Shown here one piece after another: positions 32,290 through 41,920 of a DNA stretch of 64,000 nt. The position numbers were made by a program, and so were the translations under genes. The DNA comes from JAAURS01 sp044923475. GTDB lineage: Bacteria; Cyanobacteriota; Cyanobacteriia; Thermosynechococcales; Thermosynechococcaceae. Below the pieces are notes generated by a model. That model was given only the letters and a program-made list of their open reading frames with translations, ran no database searches and was not told the origin of the DNA. The DNA lies in the NCBI RefSeq assembly GCF_044923475.1, contig NZ_CP137338.1, forward strand, positions 3,410,001 through 3,474,000. Direction: 5' to 3'. How positions within the stretch are numbered: the first letter of the stretch is position 1; every line of letters starts with the position of its first letter.

Positions 32290-33795
32290 GTGGCAAAATC
32301 CATCATGGTGGTGGGCACCACGTCCCATGCGGGAAAGTCCATGCTGACGGCAGCGATCTGCCGTATGCTGAAGCGTCGAGGTTATCGCGTGTCGCCCTTT
32401 AAGGGCCAGAACATGGCGTTGAATGCCTACGTCACCGACGAAGGGTTGGAAATGGGCCACGCCCAGGCCGTGCAGGCTTGGGCGGCGGGGGTAAAACCGC
32501 AGATCGCGATGAATCCGATTTTGCTCAAGCCCCAAGGGAATATGACGTCCCAGATTATTATGAAGGGCCAGGTTGTGGGGCAGGTTCAGGCTGCGGACTA
32601 CTATCGGCTGTACTTCGAGCGGGGATGGCAGGCGATTGTAGAATCCCTCGAAACGCTGCAACAGTCCTTTGACTGGATCGTGTGCGAGGGTGCGGGCAGT
32701 CCAGCGGAGATCAACCTCAAGCATCGCGATTTGACCAACATGCGGGTAGCAAAGCACCTGAACGCGCCAACGCTGCTCGTGGCCGATATCGATCGCGGCG
32801 GGGTGTTTGCCCATATCGTAGGTACCCTCGAGCTGCTGGATCCCGACGAGCGGGCGTTGATTCAGGGGTTTGTCATCAATAAATTTAGGGGGCAGCGATC
32901 GCTCTTGGAATCGGGCCTCACTTGGTTGGAGGAGCGGACGGGCATTCCGGTTGTGGGGGTGATTCCATGGGTGGACGAGGTGTTTCCTTCGGAAGACTCG
33001 CTGAGTTTGCTAGAGCGTCCGGTCCGAGGTGAGGTGAGGGATATTAGTATTGCGGTCGTTCGCCTGCCCCGCGTGGCAAATTTTACGGATTTTGACCCCC
33101 TTGAAGCAGAGCCGACGGTACAGGTGCGCTATATTTTGCCAGGGCAAGCGTTGGGCAGTCCCGACGCCGTCATTTTGCCCGGTTCTAAAACCACGATCGC
33201 CGACATGCAGGTGCTGCACGAATCCGGACTGGCGGCCCAAATTCAGAGCTTTGCCAAAGCTGGAGGCATGGTGCTGGGCATTTGCGGCGGCTTTCAGATG
33301 CTGGGGGAGGCGATCGCCGATCCGCACGGCTTAGAGGGAGAAGCGATCGCGGTTTCGGGCTTGGGGCTGCTGCCGATGAAAACCGAGATGGCACTTGAAA
33401 AAACGACGCGGCAGCGAACCACTCAGTCCCGCATTCTCTCGGAGCATTTCAGCCAATTTAGCCGGGTCTGCAAGATTTGCGGGTATGAAATCCATCAGGG
33501 GCAGACGCAAATTTTAGATCCTTCCACCCTGCTGTCGCTGTTCGACGATCCGAGCTTGGGGGTTGTCAGCCTAGAGAATGGCGTCATGGGCACCTACCTC
33601 CACGATTTATTCGGCAATGGCCCTTGGCGCAGGATGTGGTTGAACCAGCTCCGCGATCGCAAAGGACTTCCTTTACTGGAGACTCAAATCCCCCCTTACG
33701 AAATCCAGCGCGATCAACTTCTGGATCGCATTACCGATGCAGTTTCCCCCCATTTAGACCTCTCTACCTTAATGGCCGACCCATTAGAGCCTTAA
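32290..33795 (+). CDS. cobQ: Cobyric acid synthase
   Basis: Amidates side chains b, d, e and g of adenosylcobyrinic acid a,c-diamide, using glutamine and ATP, in cobalamin synthesis. The 501-residue protein starts at GTG and has the synthetase domain (SIMVVGTTSHAGKSMLTAAICR, FKGQNMALNAYVT, EGAGSPAEINLKHRDLTNM) and a class I glutamine amidotransferase-like domain with Cys in LGICGGFQMLGEAI and His in GTYLHDLFGNG. Length and motifs are normal. It abuts the Npun_F0494-like gene upstream and overlaps the end of the convergent flavoprotein gene by 4 bp. Confidence 0.95.
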   Translation: MAKSIMVVGTTSHAGKSMLTAAICRMLKRRGYRVSPFKGQNMALNAYVTDEGLEMGHAQAVQAWAAGVKPQIAMNPILLKPQGNMTSQIIMKGQVVGQVQAADYYRLYFERGWQAIVESLETLQQSFDWIVCEGAGSPAEINLKHRDLTNMRVAKHLNAPTLLVADIDRGGVFAHIVGTLELLDPDERALIQGFVINKFRGQRSLLESGLTWLEERTGIPVVGVIPWVDEVFPSEDSLSLLERPVRGEVRDISIAVVRLPRVANFTDFDPLEAEPTVQVRYILPGQALGSPDAVILPGSKTTIADMQVLHESGLAAQIQSFAKAGGMVLGICGGFQMLGEAIADPHGLEGEAIAVSGLGLLPMKTEMALEKTTRQRTTQSRILSEHFSQFSRVCKICGYEIHQGQTQILDPSTLLSLFDDPSLGVVSLENGVMGTYLHDLFGNGPWRRMWLNQLRDRKGLPLLETQIPPYEIQRDQLLDRITDAVSPHLDLSTLMADPLEP

Positions 33796-34817
33796 AACAG
33801 CCACTGAGGAACGGTCGGGAAGTGGGAGTACAGCGCTTTAAGGCGATTGGCATCGTGGAAAAACCACTGCTGCAGCCACGCTCGATAAAATGCTCCTCCT
33901 TCAGCCGGATCCAGCCCCAACTGCATCGCTTTCGCGATCGACTGTCCTGCCATCATGCCGGACATCAGCGCTCGCAGCACGCCATGGGAAGAGGCAGGGT
34001 CGAGCGTCGCCGCCGCATCCCCAATAATGAAATAACCGGGGCCGGCAGCTTCCAACGCAATGCGCCAAGTGACCTCAGCAGAGCGGGGAAATCCCACGGG
34101 TTGTAGCTGGCGAAAGGCTTCAGGTTTCCAGTCCGCACGGGATTGGGGCTCCGTCAGCCACAGACGAGTCCACTGGTAAAGGTGGGGGCGCACCCTCGCC
34201 GTCCAGGTCCAGCCTTCCGCATCGGCGCAGATGAGCGGGCTGTCATCCCTGGCAGGGCATTCACCCTCTCCGTAACCGTAGCGGACGATCCATCGAGGGG
34301 TCAGCGTTTGGACTTGGAGTTTGAGATGGCGCTCTAGCCAACGCGCGCTACCCGATGCGTCCGCGACATACCGCGCCGCGATCGTTCCTCGATTCGTCTC
34401 GACACCAGTCACTTTGCCCGAAGCGACAACGGGGCGTAGGGCCTGACAGGGTTGGAGGACGCACGCACCCGCGCGTGCGGCTCGTTCCAGCAAAATTGCG
34501 TCAAAGTCGGCTCGCCAAGCCTGAAATCCGAGCCAATCGCCGGACGCGTCGGCACCAAAGGCTTCAAAGCGCTCCGCGTCGAACCACCGAATCGAATGTC
34601 CCCGATGCCTGAGAAAATTGGCCTGTCGCACGGCATCCCAAGCCTCAAGGGTTTTGAGGATGGGTTCTACGCCCGGATGGAGCGTCTCGCCGGGGTGCGG
34701 GCGGGGGAAGGGCGATCGCTCCAGTAATGCCACCTTTAGCCCGGCCCGCGCGCAGGTAATGGCAGCGGCTGACCCGCCCGGACCGCCGCCGACTACAGCA
34801 ACATCAAAGTCCGCCAT
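33792..34817 (-). CDS. FAD-dependent oxidoreductase (geranylgeranyl reductase/halogenase-like fold)
   Basis: About 341 residues from the ATG at 34817; an ATG 4 codons upstream is also possible. The N-terminal ADFDVAVVGGGPGGSAAAITCARAG is a Rossmann FAD site, followed by LERSPFPRPHPGETL. A second FAD contact, GPGYFIIGDAAATLDPASSHGVLRALMSG, has the GD motif of group A flavin monooxygenases and geranylgeranyl reductases. The tryptophan halogenase WxWxIP motif is not seen. Substrate unknown. It lies 16 bp downstream of the sensor-kinase operon on the same strand and may be its last gene, which would be an unusual link between a phosphorelay and a flavin enzyme. Confidence 0.8.
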   Translation of the reverse strand: MADFDVAVVGGGPGGSAAAITCARAGLKVALLERSPFPRPHPGETLHPGVEPILKTLEAWDAVRQANFLRHRGHSIRWFDAERFEAFGADASGDWLGFQAWRADFDAILLERAARAGACVLQPCQALRPVVASGKVTGVETNRGTIAARYVADASGSARWLERHLKLQVQTLTPRWIVRYGYGEGECPARDDSPLICADAEGWTWTARVRPHLYQWTRLWLTEPQSRADWKPEAFRQLQPVGFPRSAEVTWRIALEAAGPGYFIIGDAAATLDPASSHGVLRALMSGMMAGQSIAKAMQLGLDPAEGGAFYRAWLQQWFFHDANRLKALYSHFPTVPQWLF

Positions 34818-34845
34818 GACTTCCCTCAATTCCGCTGACGTCGCG

Positions 34846-36786
34846 TTATTGGACGGAGGACGATTTTTTGGGGTCGCATAGTTGGGGTAAGAGGTTCAAC
34901 AATTCTGGCGCGGTAAAAGGTTTTGCTAAAAATGCTTGAATCCCCTCGCGCATCGTTTTTGCCACGGACTCGTGGGTGACCAATCCGCTCATGGCAATAA
35001 TCTGAACCTGAGGGTTGAGTTTGCGCAGGGTGCGGATGGCGGTGATGGAATCTAATTCGGGCATCATGAGGTCGATCAATACGACGCTGATTTCATCTTT
35101 GCGCTCGGCATAGAGGGCGATCGCCTCAATCCCGTTGTTAGCGGTTACGACCTTGTAGCAATAGGCTTCCAGGGTGGCCTGGGTAATTTCCTGCACCGCA
35201 ACTTCATCGTCCACCACTAAGATGAGTTCGCCCCGGCCTAGGGGAGGTTCGGTGTTGACAACCGCCTCTTCTTCAGCGGTTTCCGTCGCGGGCAAGTAAA
35301 CTTTGAACTGAGTGCCTTTCCCCAATTCGCTGTGAACGTCGATCGACCCCCGATGGCTTTTGACAATGCCCAGTACCGTGGACAGCCCCAACCCCGTTCC
35401 CTTGCCGATCTCCTTGGTGGTAAAAAACGGATCGAAGATGCGGTCTAGAATTTTGGGCGGGATGCCCGTTCCCGTATCGGCGATCGTCACGACCACGTAG
35501 GAACCCACTTGGGCATCCAAATGCATCCGAGCGTAATGTTCGTCAATCTCTAGATTTTCGGCAGTAATGTAGAGCGTACCGCCGTTGGGCATGGCATCGC
35601 GGGCATTGACGCAGAGATTCATAAATACTTGATGCAAGGCGGTGGCATCGGCAGCGATCTGCCATAGATCCTGAGGCAACTCCGTGGAGACTTCGATAGT
35701 TTTGGGAAAGGTTTGGCGAATAATTTTGTGAATTTCCCAAAGTAAATGGCTGACTTGGGTGTTGGTCGGCTTGCCTTCAACGCCACGGGTAAAGGAGAGA
35801 ATTTGCTTGACCAAATCGGCCCCCCGATGGGTGTTGGTCCCCAGGATTTCAATTAACTGCTGCGTTTGTTCGTCCATATCGGGGACTTTCAGGGGCAAAA
35901 GTTCCACGATTCCTAAAATGGGGGTCAAGACGTTGTTGAGATCGTGGGCGATGCCGCTGGCCATGGTGCCCAGACTTTCTAAGCGCTGGGCGCGCAGAAA
36001 TTGCGCTTCCAATTGCTTTTTTTCGGTAATATCTTCCGCCGTTCCGACATGGCCTAAAAATTGACCTTGCGTGGAGTACATGGGGCTGACCAGCGTGCGA
36101 ACCCAACGCACCTCGCCTTGGGGGGTCAAGAGTCTGTGCTCGCTCACCCAACTTTCCCGCTGAGAGACCGTCCGCTGCCACGACTCGATCGCCGAGTCGC
36201 GATCGTCGGGGTGAATGGCTTGAAGCCAAACGTCGCCTAAACTCTCTTCAATCGATAGTCCCGATATCTCTTGCCAGCGGGGATTGACATAGACATTCTT
36301 GCCCCGAGCATCGCAGTGAAAAATTCCCAGCGGAGCCGACGCGCAGAGGGTCTTAAACCGATCTTCGCTGATGGCTAGAGCCTGTTCGGCACTGTGTCGC
36401 TTTTGGCGCTCCTCAGACTCGCGCAACTCCCGTTCTACAGCGGGGACCAACCGAGCCAGATTGCCTTTGAGGAGATAATCTTGGGCACCAGCCTTCATAG
36501 CGGCTACGGCAGTTTCTTCGCCAATGGTACCGGAGACGATCAGAAAAGGGAGATCCAACCGTTTGCTCTGAAGGATTTTCAGGGCATCTAGCGCGTTAAA
36601 AGCAGGCATCGTGTAATCCGAGATTACGATGTCCCAAGCGTGCTGTTCGAGAGCATCCTGGAGGGTATTTGGCGTTTCCACGCGAACGTGATGGACGTCG
36701 TACCCGCCCCGACGCAGTTCGCGGAGGATCAAAAGCATGTCGTCTTCGCAATCTTCGACAATCAGGACGCGTAAGGAAGAATTCAT
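34846..36786 (-). CDS. Hybrid histidine kinase: REC-PAS-HisKA-HATPase-REC
   Basis: A 646-residue cytoplasmic signal protein with no membrane segment. It starts with a receiver domain (1-125; phospho-acceptor Asp57 in VISDYTMP), then a PAS domain (about 145-260), a kinase core (LGTMASGIAHDLNNVLTPILG with the phospho-His, then VFMNLCVNARDAMPNGGTL and the ATP lid GKGTGLGLSTVLGIVKSH), and a C-terminal receiver (about 510-635; VLIDLMMPELD). The kinase plus last receiver is very similar to the same part of the 1032-residue protein at 38.7 kb. It lies 13 bp after the Rcp1-type regulator, so it is in the same operon and may take phosphate from it. Confidence 0.92.
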   Translation of the reverse strand: MNSSLRVLIVEDCEDDMLLILRELRRGGYDVHHVRVETPNTLQDALEQHAWDIVISDYTMPAFNALDALKILQSKRLDLPFLIVSGTIGEETAVAAMKAGAQDYLLKGNLARLVPAVERELRESEERQKRHSAEQALAISEDRFKTLCASAPLGIFHCDARGKNVYVNPRWQEISGLSIEESLGDVWLQAIHPDDRDSAIESWQRTVSQRESWVSEHRLLTPQGEVRWVRTLVSPMYSTQGQFLGHVGTAEDITEKKQLEAQFLRAQRLESLGTMASGIAHDLNNVLTPILGIVELLPLKVPDMDEQTQQLIEILGTNTHRGADLVKQILSFTRGVEGKPTNTQVSHLLWEIHKIIRQTFPKTIEVSTELPQDLWQIAADATALHQVFMNLCVNARDAMPNGGTLYITAENLEIDEHYARMHLDAQVGSYVVVTIADTGTGIPPKILDRIFDPFFTTKEIGKGTGLGLSTVLGIVKSHRGSIDVHSELGKGTQFKVYLPATETAEEEAVVNTEPPLGRGELILVVDDEVAVQEITQATLEAYCYKVVTANNGIEAIALYAERKDEISVVLIDLMMPELDSITAIRTLRKLNPQVQIIAMSGLVTHESVAKTMREGIQAFLAKPFTAPELLNLLPQLCDPKKSSSVQ

Positions 36787-36799
36787 TGGGACGGATCTC

Positions 36800-37243
36800 C
36801 TAAAGAGGAGGCGGTTCGTTCATCAAGAGCCAATACATTCCGAGTTGTCGGATGGCTTCCGAGAACTGAAGGAAATCCACGGGTTTGCGGATGTAGCTAT
36901 TACAACCCAAGCTATAGCTGTCAAGCATATCTTGTTCTTCGCTAGAGGTGGTCAGAACCACAACGGGCAGAAGTTTAGTGCGCTCGTCGGATCGGATGCG
37001 TCGCAGTACTTCAATTCCATCTATGCGGGGCAGCTTTAAATCCAGCAAAACTACTGTCGGCTTGACAGTCATATCCCGTCCGGCATAGGTTCCGGTCCCA
37101 AATAAATAATCTAGCGCTTCAACGCCATCGTGGGCCACGATCACCTCGTTGCCAATGTGGTGGCGCTTAAACGCTCGGATGGCCAGCGCCTCATCGTCGG
37201 GATTGTCTTCTACCAGCAGAATACTTTTGGTACTTACGGTCAT
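36800..37243 (-). CDS. Rcp1-type response regulator
   Basis: A 147-residue single receiver domain. It has SILLVEDNPDDEALAIRAF (acidic pocket), the phospho-acceptor Asp68 in VVLLDLKLPRIDG, the Thr pair of VVVLTTSSEE, and Lys in YIRKPVDFLQF. The long insert around FGTGTYAGRD and the C-terminal extension are those of Rcp1-like regulators, which partner with phytochrome kinases. It overlaps the end of the GAF kinase gene by 4 bp (ATGA), a strong sign that the kinase upstream is its partner. It has no output domain. Confidence 0.93.
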   Translation of the reverse strand: MTVSTKSILLVEDNPDDEALAIRAFKRHHIGNEVIVAHDGVEALDYLFGTGTYAGRDMTVKPTVVLLDLKLPRIDGIEVLRRIRSDERTKLLPVVVLTTSSEEQDMLDSYSLGCNSYIRKPVDFLQFSEAIRQLGMYWLLMNEPPPL

Positions 37244-38664
37244 AGACTAGCGGCCTCTGGTTTCAACGTGAAGTAAAATGTGGCACCTTCTCCCACGGCA
37301 CCCTCTGCCCAGACTTTCCCTCCATGACGATGGGCGATCCGTTGGACGGTAGCCAAGCCAATTCCATTGCCGGGGAACTCGATAGCACTGTGCAATCTCT
37401 GAAACGGCCCGAATAACTTGTTGGAAAAAGCCATGTCGAAGCCTGTCCCATTATCCCGCACAAAGTAGACCGGAATATCGGTTTCGGCGGGCATCATGCC
37501 AAACTCAACGCGCGCGAGAGGGTTTTTAGCACTGAATTTCCAGGCATTGTTCAGTAAGTTCATCAGCAACACTTGAAGCAGCCGAGCGTCTGCTCGAGCG
37601 GACAATCCCGGCTGCACGACAAACTCGACTTGCCGTTCTGGGTGGCTGCGCTGCAGCTCCGTGCAGATACTGCTGACCAATAAACTGAGGTTCACGGGCT
37701 CCAGATTCATTTCGGTGCGCGTCACCTGGGACAGGTTGAGGAGATCGTCAATCAAATTCCCCATGCGCTGGGTTGCGTTGCGAATGCGACGCAGGTAGTC
37801 TTGACCGCTGGCATCCAGTCGATCGCTGCAATCTTCTAAGAGCGCCTGACTGAACCCGTCGATACTGCGTAAAGGCGCGCGCAAATCGTGAGAAACCGAA
37901 TAGCTAAAGGACTCCAGTTCTCGATTGACGGCCTTCAAATCCACGATGGCTTTTTGCAGTCCTTGGTTCAGGGTTTGAACGGCTTGCTCGGCTTGCTGCC
38001 GTTCGAGGACTTCTGCCCGGAGGTCGGCCATGAGTTCGGCATGTTTGAGGGCTACCCCCAAATGGTTGGCAATTTGCTGGACGAATTCGATTTCTGTGTC
38101 CTGCCAGTGGCGGGGCGCTTGGCATTGGTGAATGCACAGCAATCCCCACAGGTTTTGGCCCTGTAGGAGCGGTACGGCCAGGTTGGCCTTAATCTGAAAT
38201 TGGGATAGAACCTCGATATGACAGTCGCTTAAGCCTGCATTGTGGATATCTGCAACGACCTGCATGCGTCCTTGCTGGTAGCGGGCAGAAAACTGTTCGC
38301 CAAAGCAGTGGTCGTGGATTTTTTGCGCCATTGCCGATGGAAATGCCGGATCCACATCTTCAGAGACGAATTCGCCGTCGTCCCAGCCGGAATCTGGATA
38401 GAACCGAAACATCCCGACGCGATCTGCCGACAGGAGCTGGCGGACTTCCGTTGCAGTGGATTGAAAGATGGTTTCTAGTTCTATGGGTTCGCGCAGGCGG
38501 GTGATGACGCTGAACAAGGCTTTCTGTTGCTCGACCTGATGTTTAGCGCGATCGATTTCTCGTTCTAAGGGCTGAAGCTCTTCCGTCAATGTTTGCTTGA
38601 GCTGCTCAAAGGCTGCTTCATCTCGACAGAAGGTCCGCAATTTTGACAAGATGTTGGGGTTCAT
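37240..38664 (-). CDS. GAF histidine kinase with DXCF and Cys-His motifs (candidate cyanobacteriochrome)
   Basis: A 474-residue soluble kinase. A short helical N-terminus precedes one GAF domain (about 55-210). It carries DHCF at 118-121 (Cys120) and DCH at 147-149 (Cys148-His149), followed by FQIKANLAVPLL, NLWGLLCIHQCQAPRHW. Those two cysteines are the marks of DXCF cyanobacteriochromes. A coiled linker leads to the kinase: His259 in SVSHDLRAPLRSI, then NLLNNAWKFSA, DNGTGFD and GIGLATVQRI. Output is by phosphotransfer to the Rcp1-type regulator whose start overlaps this stop. Light sensing is inferred from motifs; some GAF kinases with like motifs bind no bilin. Confidence 0.85.
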   Translation of the reverse strand: MNPNILSKLRTFCRDEAAFEQLKQTLTEELQPLEREIDRAKHQVEQQKALFSVITRLREPIELETIFQSTATEVRQLLSADRVGMFRFYPDSGWDDGEFVSEDVDPAFPSAMAQKIHDHCFGEQFSARYQQGRMQVVADIHNAGLSDCHIEVLSQFQIKANLAVPLLQGQNLWGLLCIHQCQAPRHWQDTEIEFVQQIANHLGVALKHAELMADLRAEVLERQQAEQAVQTLNQGLQKAIVDLKAVNRELESFSYSVSHDLRAPLRSIDGFSQALLEDCSDRLDASGQDYLRRIRNATQRMGNLIDDLLNLSQVTRTEMNLEPVNLSLLVSSICTELQRSHPERQVEFVVQPGLSARADARLLQVLLMNLLNNAWKFSAKNPLARVEFGMMPAETDIPVYFVRDNGTGFDMAFSNKLFGPFQRLHSAIEFPGNGIGLATVQRIAHRHGGKVWAEGAVGEGATFYFTLKPEAASL

Positions 38665-38723
38665 TCTTCTAGATTCTAGAGTCTATCTCGGTTAATGTTA
38701 GCGCTATCTTTCAAGGAAGCTGG

Positions 38724-41700
38724 CTACCGGGATTCCCCTTCAATATCGTTGATAGCACCGCACAGCTCGGACAAAAGGTTTAACAGGTCCGTTCCAGTAA
38801 AGGGCTTTGCTAAGAACGCTCGGACGCCTTCGTCCAACGCTTTGGCGGCGGCTTCGTGGGTTGCCAATCCGCTCGTGGCAACAATCTGGACCTGAGGGTT
38901 GAGTTTGCGCAGGGTGCGCGTGATGGTGGCGGAATCTAACTCGGGCATCATCAGATCCAACAATACGATGCTGATTTTATGTTTGTGCTCGGCGTACAGG
39001 GCGATCGCCTCAATCCCGTTGCTGGCGGTCATGACTTGGTAATGATGGCTTTCTAACGTTGCTTTAGTAATTTCCTGAATCGCGACTTCATCGTCCACCA
39101 CTAAAATGAGTTCGCCCCGTCCCATGGGAGATTCGGCCTTGACGACCGTTTCGAGCGCGCTGGTCTTCGCGGCGGGCAGGTAGATTTTGAATCGGGTACC
39201 GTTGCCGACTTCGCTGTAAACGTCGATAAATCCTTGGTGGCTTTTGACAATGCCCATCACCGTGGACAGCCCCAACCCCGTTCCTTTGCCGATCTCTTTG
39301 GTGGTAAAAAACGGGTCGAAGATGCGGTCTAAAATTTTGGGCGAAATGCCGATTCCCGTGTCGGCGATCGTCACGACCACGTAGAAACCCACTTGGGCAT
39401 CTACATGCATCCGGGCGTAATGTTCGTCAATTTCTAAATTTTCGGCGCGGATAGAGAGGGTGCCGCCGTCGGGCATGGCATCGCGGGCATTGACGCAGAG
39501 GTTCATAAACACTTGATGCAAGAGTGTGGCATCGGCGGGAATGAGCCATAAATCTTGAGAAAGCTCCGACGAGAGTTCGATGGCTTTGGGAAACGTCTGT
39601 TGGATAATCTTGTAGACTTCGCGCAGTAAATGACCGACCTGAGTGTTGGTTGGCTTGCCTTCAATTCCACGGGTAAAGGAGAGAATTTGCTTGACCAAGT
39701 CGGCACCGCGATGGGTGCTCTCGTTGAGAATTTGCAGCAACCGTTGGGTTTGTTCGTCTAGGTCGATCACTTTGAGGGGCAGCAGTTGCACGATTCCAAT
39801 AATGGGGGTCAAGATGTTATTGAGATCGTGAGCGATGCCGCTGGCCATGGTGCCCAAGCTTTCTAACCGTTGGGTTCGCAGAAATTGCGACTCCAGTTGC
39901 TTCTTCTCGGTAATATCTGTATCGACGGTGAGGATGGATTTGGGCTGTCCCGCCTCGTCCAGCATCAGAGAACGGCGACTCATGACCACGACTGTTTCAT
40001 CTGCCTGGGTGATTTTTTTGACTTCTCCTTGCCAGGTTCCCCGATCGAGGATGGTTTGGAGAACGTGTTCCATCTCCGATCGCGCTTCCTCGCTTAACAG
40101 GTGCCGCCAATCCCGACCCAGGATTTCTGCTGCTTGCCAGCCGTATAACCTCTCTGCACCTTGGTTCCAGAATAGAATGCGGTTGTCGAGATCGTGGACG
40201 AAAATAGCATCCGTGGCGATGTCTAGTAAGTCAGCCTGTTCGCGAATTTTTCGATCGGCCTGTTTGCGATCGGTAATATCTCGGAAATAGATCCCTAACC
40301 CAAGCTCTGAGGGATAAGCATGCACTTCAAACCACGATCGGGTTGCCACATCTTCAACTTCGAGATGAACGGCCACGTTCTCTGCCATCGCCTGTCGATA
40401 CGCGAGATCGAGCGGTTGCCCGATCGTCTGGGGAAAGAGTTCCCAATGGGTTTTGTCCCACATCGTGACGAGATCGATCCCGAGCATTTGATACGCTTTT
40501 AATGCCTCGGCATTGGCATAGGTCGTTTTCCACTCGCGATCGAGGGTGACATAGGCATCGGTCATGCTTTCCCATGCGGTAACGATTCGCCGATTTAGCG
40601 ATTGCAGGTCTTTCTCAGTTTGTTTGCGATCGGTAATATCAATCCAGTAACCGACAATTTCTAAGGGATTTCCGCTGTCATCCCGCACCAACTTAAGCGC
40701 ATCGCTGACCCACCGATAAGTGCCATCTCGGTGCAAGAACCGATACTCATGGAGGTAGGTATCGGTTGCGAACAAATGTTCGAGTCCGGCAAAGACGCGG
40801 GGCGCATCTTCTGGATGAATGTGGCTCGCCCAAAATTGGCTGTCTTCTAGAAAATCCCGGCTCTCGTAGCCCATCATGTCAGAAATATTCTCTCCGATGA
40901 AGGTCGCTGCGAAATTGCCGCTGGCCTGAGAGGCGTACAGCACGGCAGGGCTGGTGGTCAACAGATAGCGCAGGCGGGCTTCCGTGAGATGCAGTTGCGT
41001 CTCAGCCCTTTTGCGTTCTGTAATGTCTTCGATCGCGACCAATGCAGCGCGCTCGCCGTGCAAAGAAAAGGCTTGTGCGGTAATCTTGACGTCAATCGGA
41101 GTGCCATCTTTTTTGAGGTGCTTCCAACTGCCAATGTAGTTTTGCCCTAGCTCGAGTCCGGCTCGAATCGTTTGGAGGGTGGGGACGTCTTCGGGCGGGT
41201 GGATATCGGCGATGGTGAGCTGCAAAAATTCTTCCCGCGAATAACCGTAATGCGCGATCGCCGCTTCGTTGACCTCTAAAAAAGCCAGGGTGTCTAGATC
41301 GGACACCCACATGGGATTGGGGTTGTTTTCAAAGAGCAGGCGATACCGAACTGCCGATTCCTGCAGTTTCTCCTGGGCTAGCTTGCGTTCGGCTTCGAGC
41401 TGCTTGCGATCGCTGATATCGAGCAACACCGAACGACTCATCAAAAACTTCCCGGCTTCATCCCGCACCGCAGTAGCGCTCAAACTGGCGGGGAATACCG
41501 TCCCGTCCTTGCGAAGCATTTGAAACTCTAAGTCTCGAATCCAGCCTTGAACCTTGAATTTTGGAAAATTAGCTCGAAACGTTTGCTGGCTTTCTGGGGT
41601 CAACAGATCGGAAAATTTCTTTTTGCCGATTAGCTCCTCCCGAGCGTACCCCAACATCGCGAGTTCGGTTTGGTTGATGCGGACAAAAACGCCGTTCTTG

Positions 41701-41822
41701 TCGAGGGAATGATAGCCGCAGGGTGAGTGCTCGTAGAGTTGCTGGAACTCATCCATCTGCTCCCAGAAGTGTAAATTCGCTTCTGAAGCGTTATCTCCCT
41801 TAGACTGAGGATTGCTGAGCAC
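38724..41822 (-). CDS. Five-PAS hybrid histidine kinase with C-terminal receiver
   Basis: A 1032-residue soluble sensor starting at GTG. Five PAS/PAC units follow one another (about 20-145, 146-275, 276-405, 406-525, 526-645), each ending in a DITDRK-like linker. Then come the kinase core (SGIAHDLNNILTPIIGIVQL, NLCVNARDAMPDGG, GKGTGLGLSTVMGIVKSH) and a receiver (about 895-1020; VLLDLMMPELD). No cofactor residue such as a LOV Cys (NCRFLQ) or heme site is evident in the PAS units, so the inputs are unknown. The kinase-receiver part is nearly the same as in the 646-residue protein, evidence of duplication. It is the first gene of the unit, 59 bp before the GAF kinase. Confidence 0.92.
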   Translation of the reverse strand: MLSNPQSKGDNASEANLHFWEQMDEFQQLYEHSPCGYHSLDKNGVFVRINQTELAMLGYAREELIGKKKFSDLLTPESQQTFRANFPKFKVQGWIRDLEFQMLRKDGTVFPASLSATAVRDEAGKFLMSRSVLLDISDRKQLEAERKLAQEKLQESAVRYRLLFENNPNPMWVSDLDTLAFLEVNEAAIAHYGYSREEFLQLTIADIHPPEDVPTLQTIRAGLELGQNYIGSWKHLKKDGTPIDVKITAQAFSLHGERAALVAIEDITERKRAETQLHLTEARLRYLLTTSPAVLYASQASGNFAATFIGENISDMMGYESRDFLEDSQFWASHIHPEDAPRVFAGLEHLFATDTYLHEYRFLHRDGTYRWVSDALKLVRDDSGNPLEIVGYWIDITDRKQTEKDLQSLNRRIVTAWESMTDAYVTLDREWKTTYANAEALKAYQMLGIDLVTMWDKTHWELFPQTIGQPLDLAYRQAMAENVAVHLEVEDVATRSWFEVHAYPSELGLGIYFRDITDRKQADRKIREQADLLDIATDAIFVHDLDNRILFWNQGAERLYGWQAAEILGRDWRHLLSEEARSEMEHVLQTILDRGTWQGEVKKITQADETVVVMSRRSLMLDEAGQPKSILTVDTDITEKKQLESQFLRTQRLESLGTMASGIAHDLNNILTPIIGIVQLLPLKVIDLDEQTQRLLQILNESTHRGADLVKQILSFTRGIEGKPTNTQVGHLLREVYKIIQQTFPKAIELSSELSQDLWLIPADATLLHQVFMNLCVNARDAMPDGGTLSIRAENLEIDEHYARMHVDAQVGFYVVVTIADTGIGISPKILDRIFDPFFTTKEIGKGTGLGLSTVMGIVKSHQGFIDVYSEVGNGTRFKIYLPAAKTSALETVVKAESPMGRGELILVVDDEVAIQEITKATLESHHYQVMTASNGIEAIALYAEHKHKISIVLLDLMMPELDSATITRTLRKLNPQVQIVATSGLATHEAAAKALDEGVRAFLAKPFTGTDLLNLLSELCGAINDIEGESR

Positions 41823-41920
41823 GATCGATCCGCTCCATTACAGCGCTAGATGCTGAGCTAAGCCCTATTCTAAGGGGATGGAGCTTAAAAGTAACCCTTT
41901 TCAACTTAACGAACGATCGC

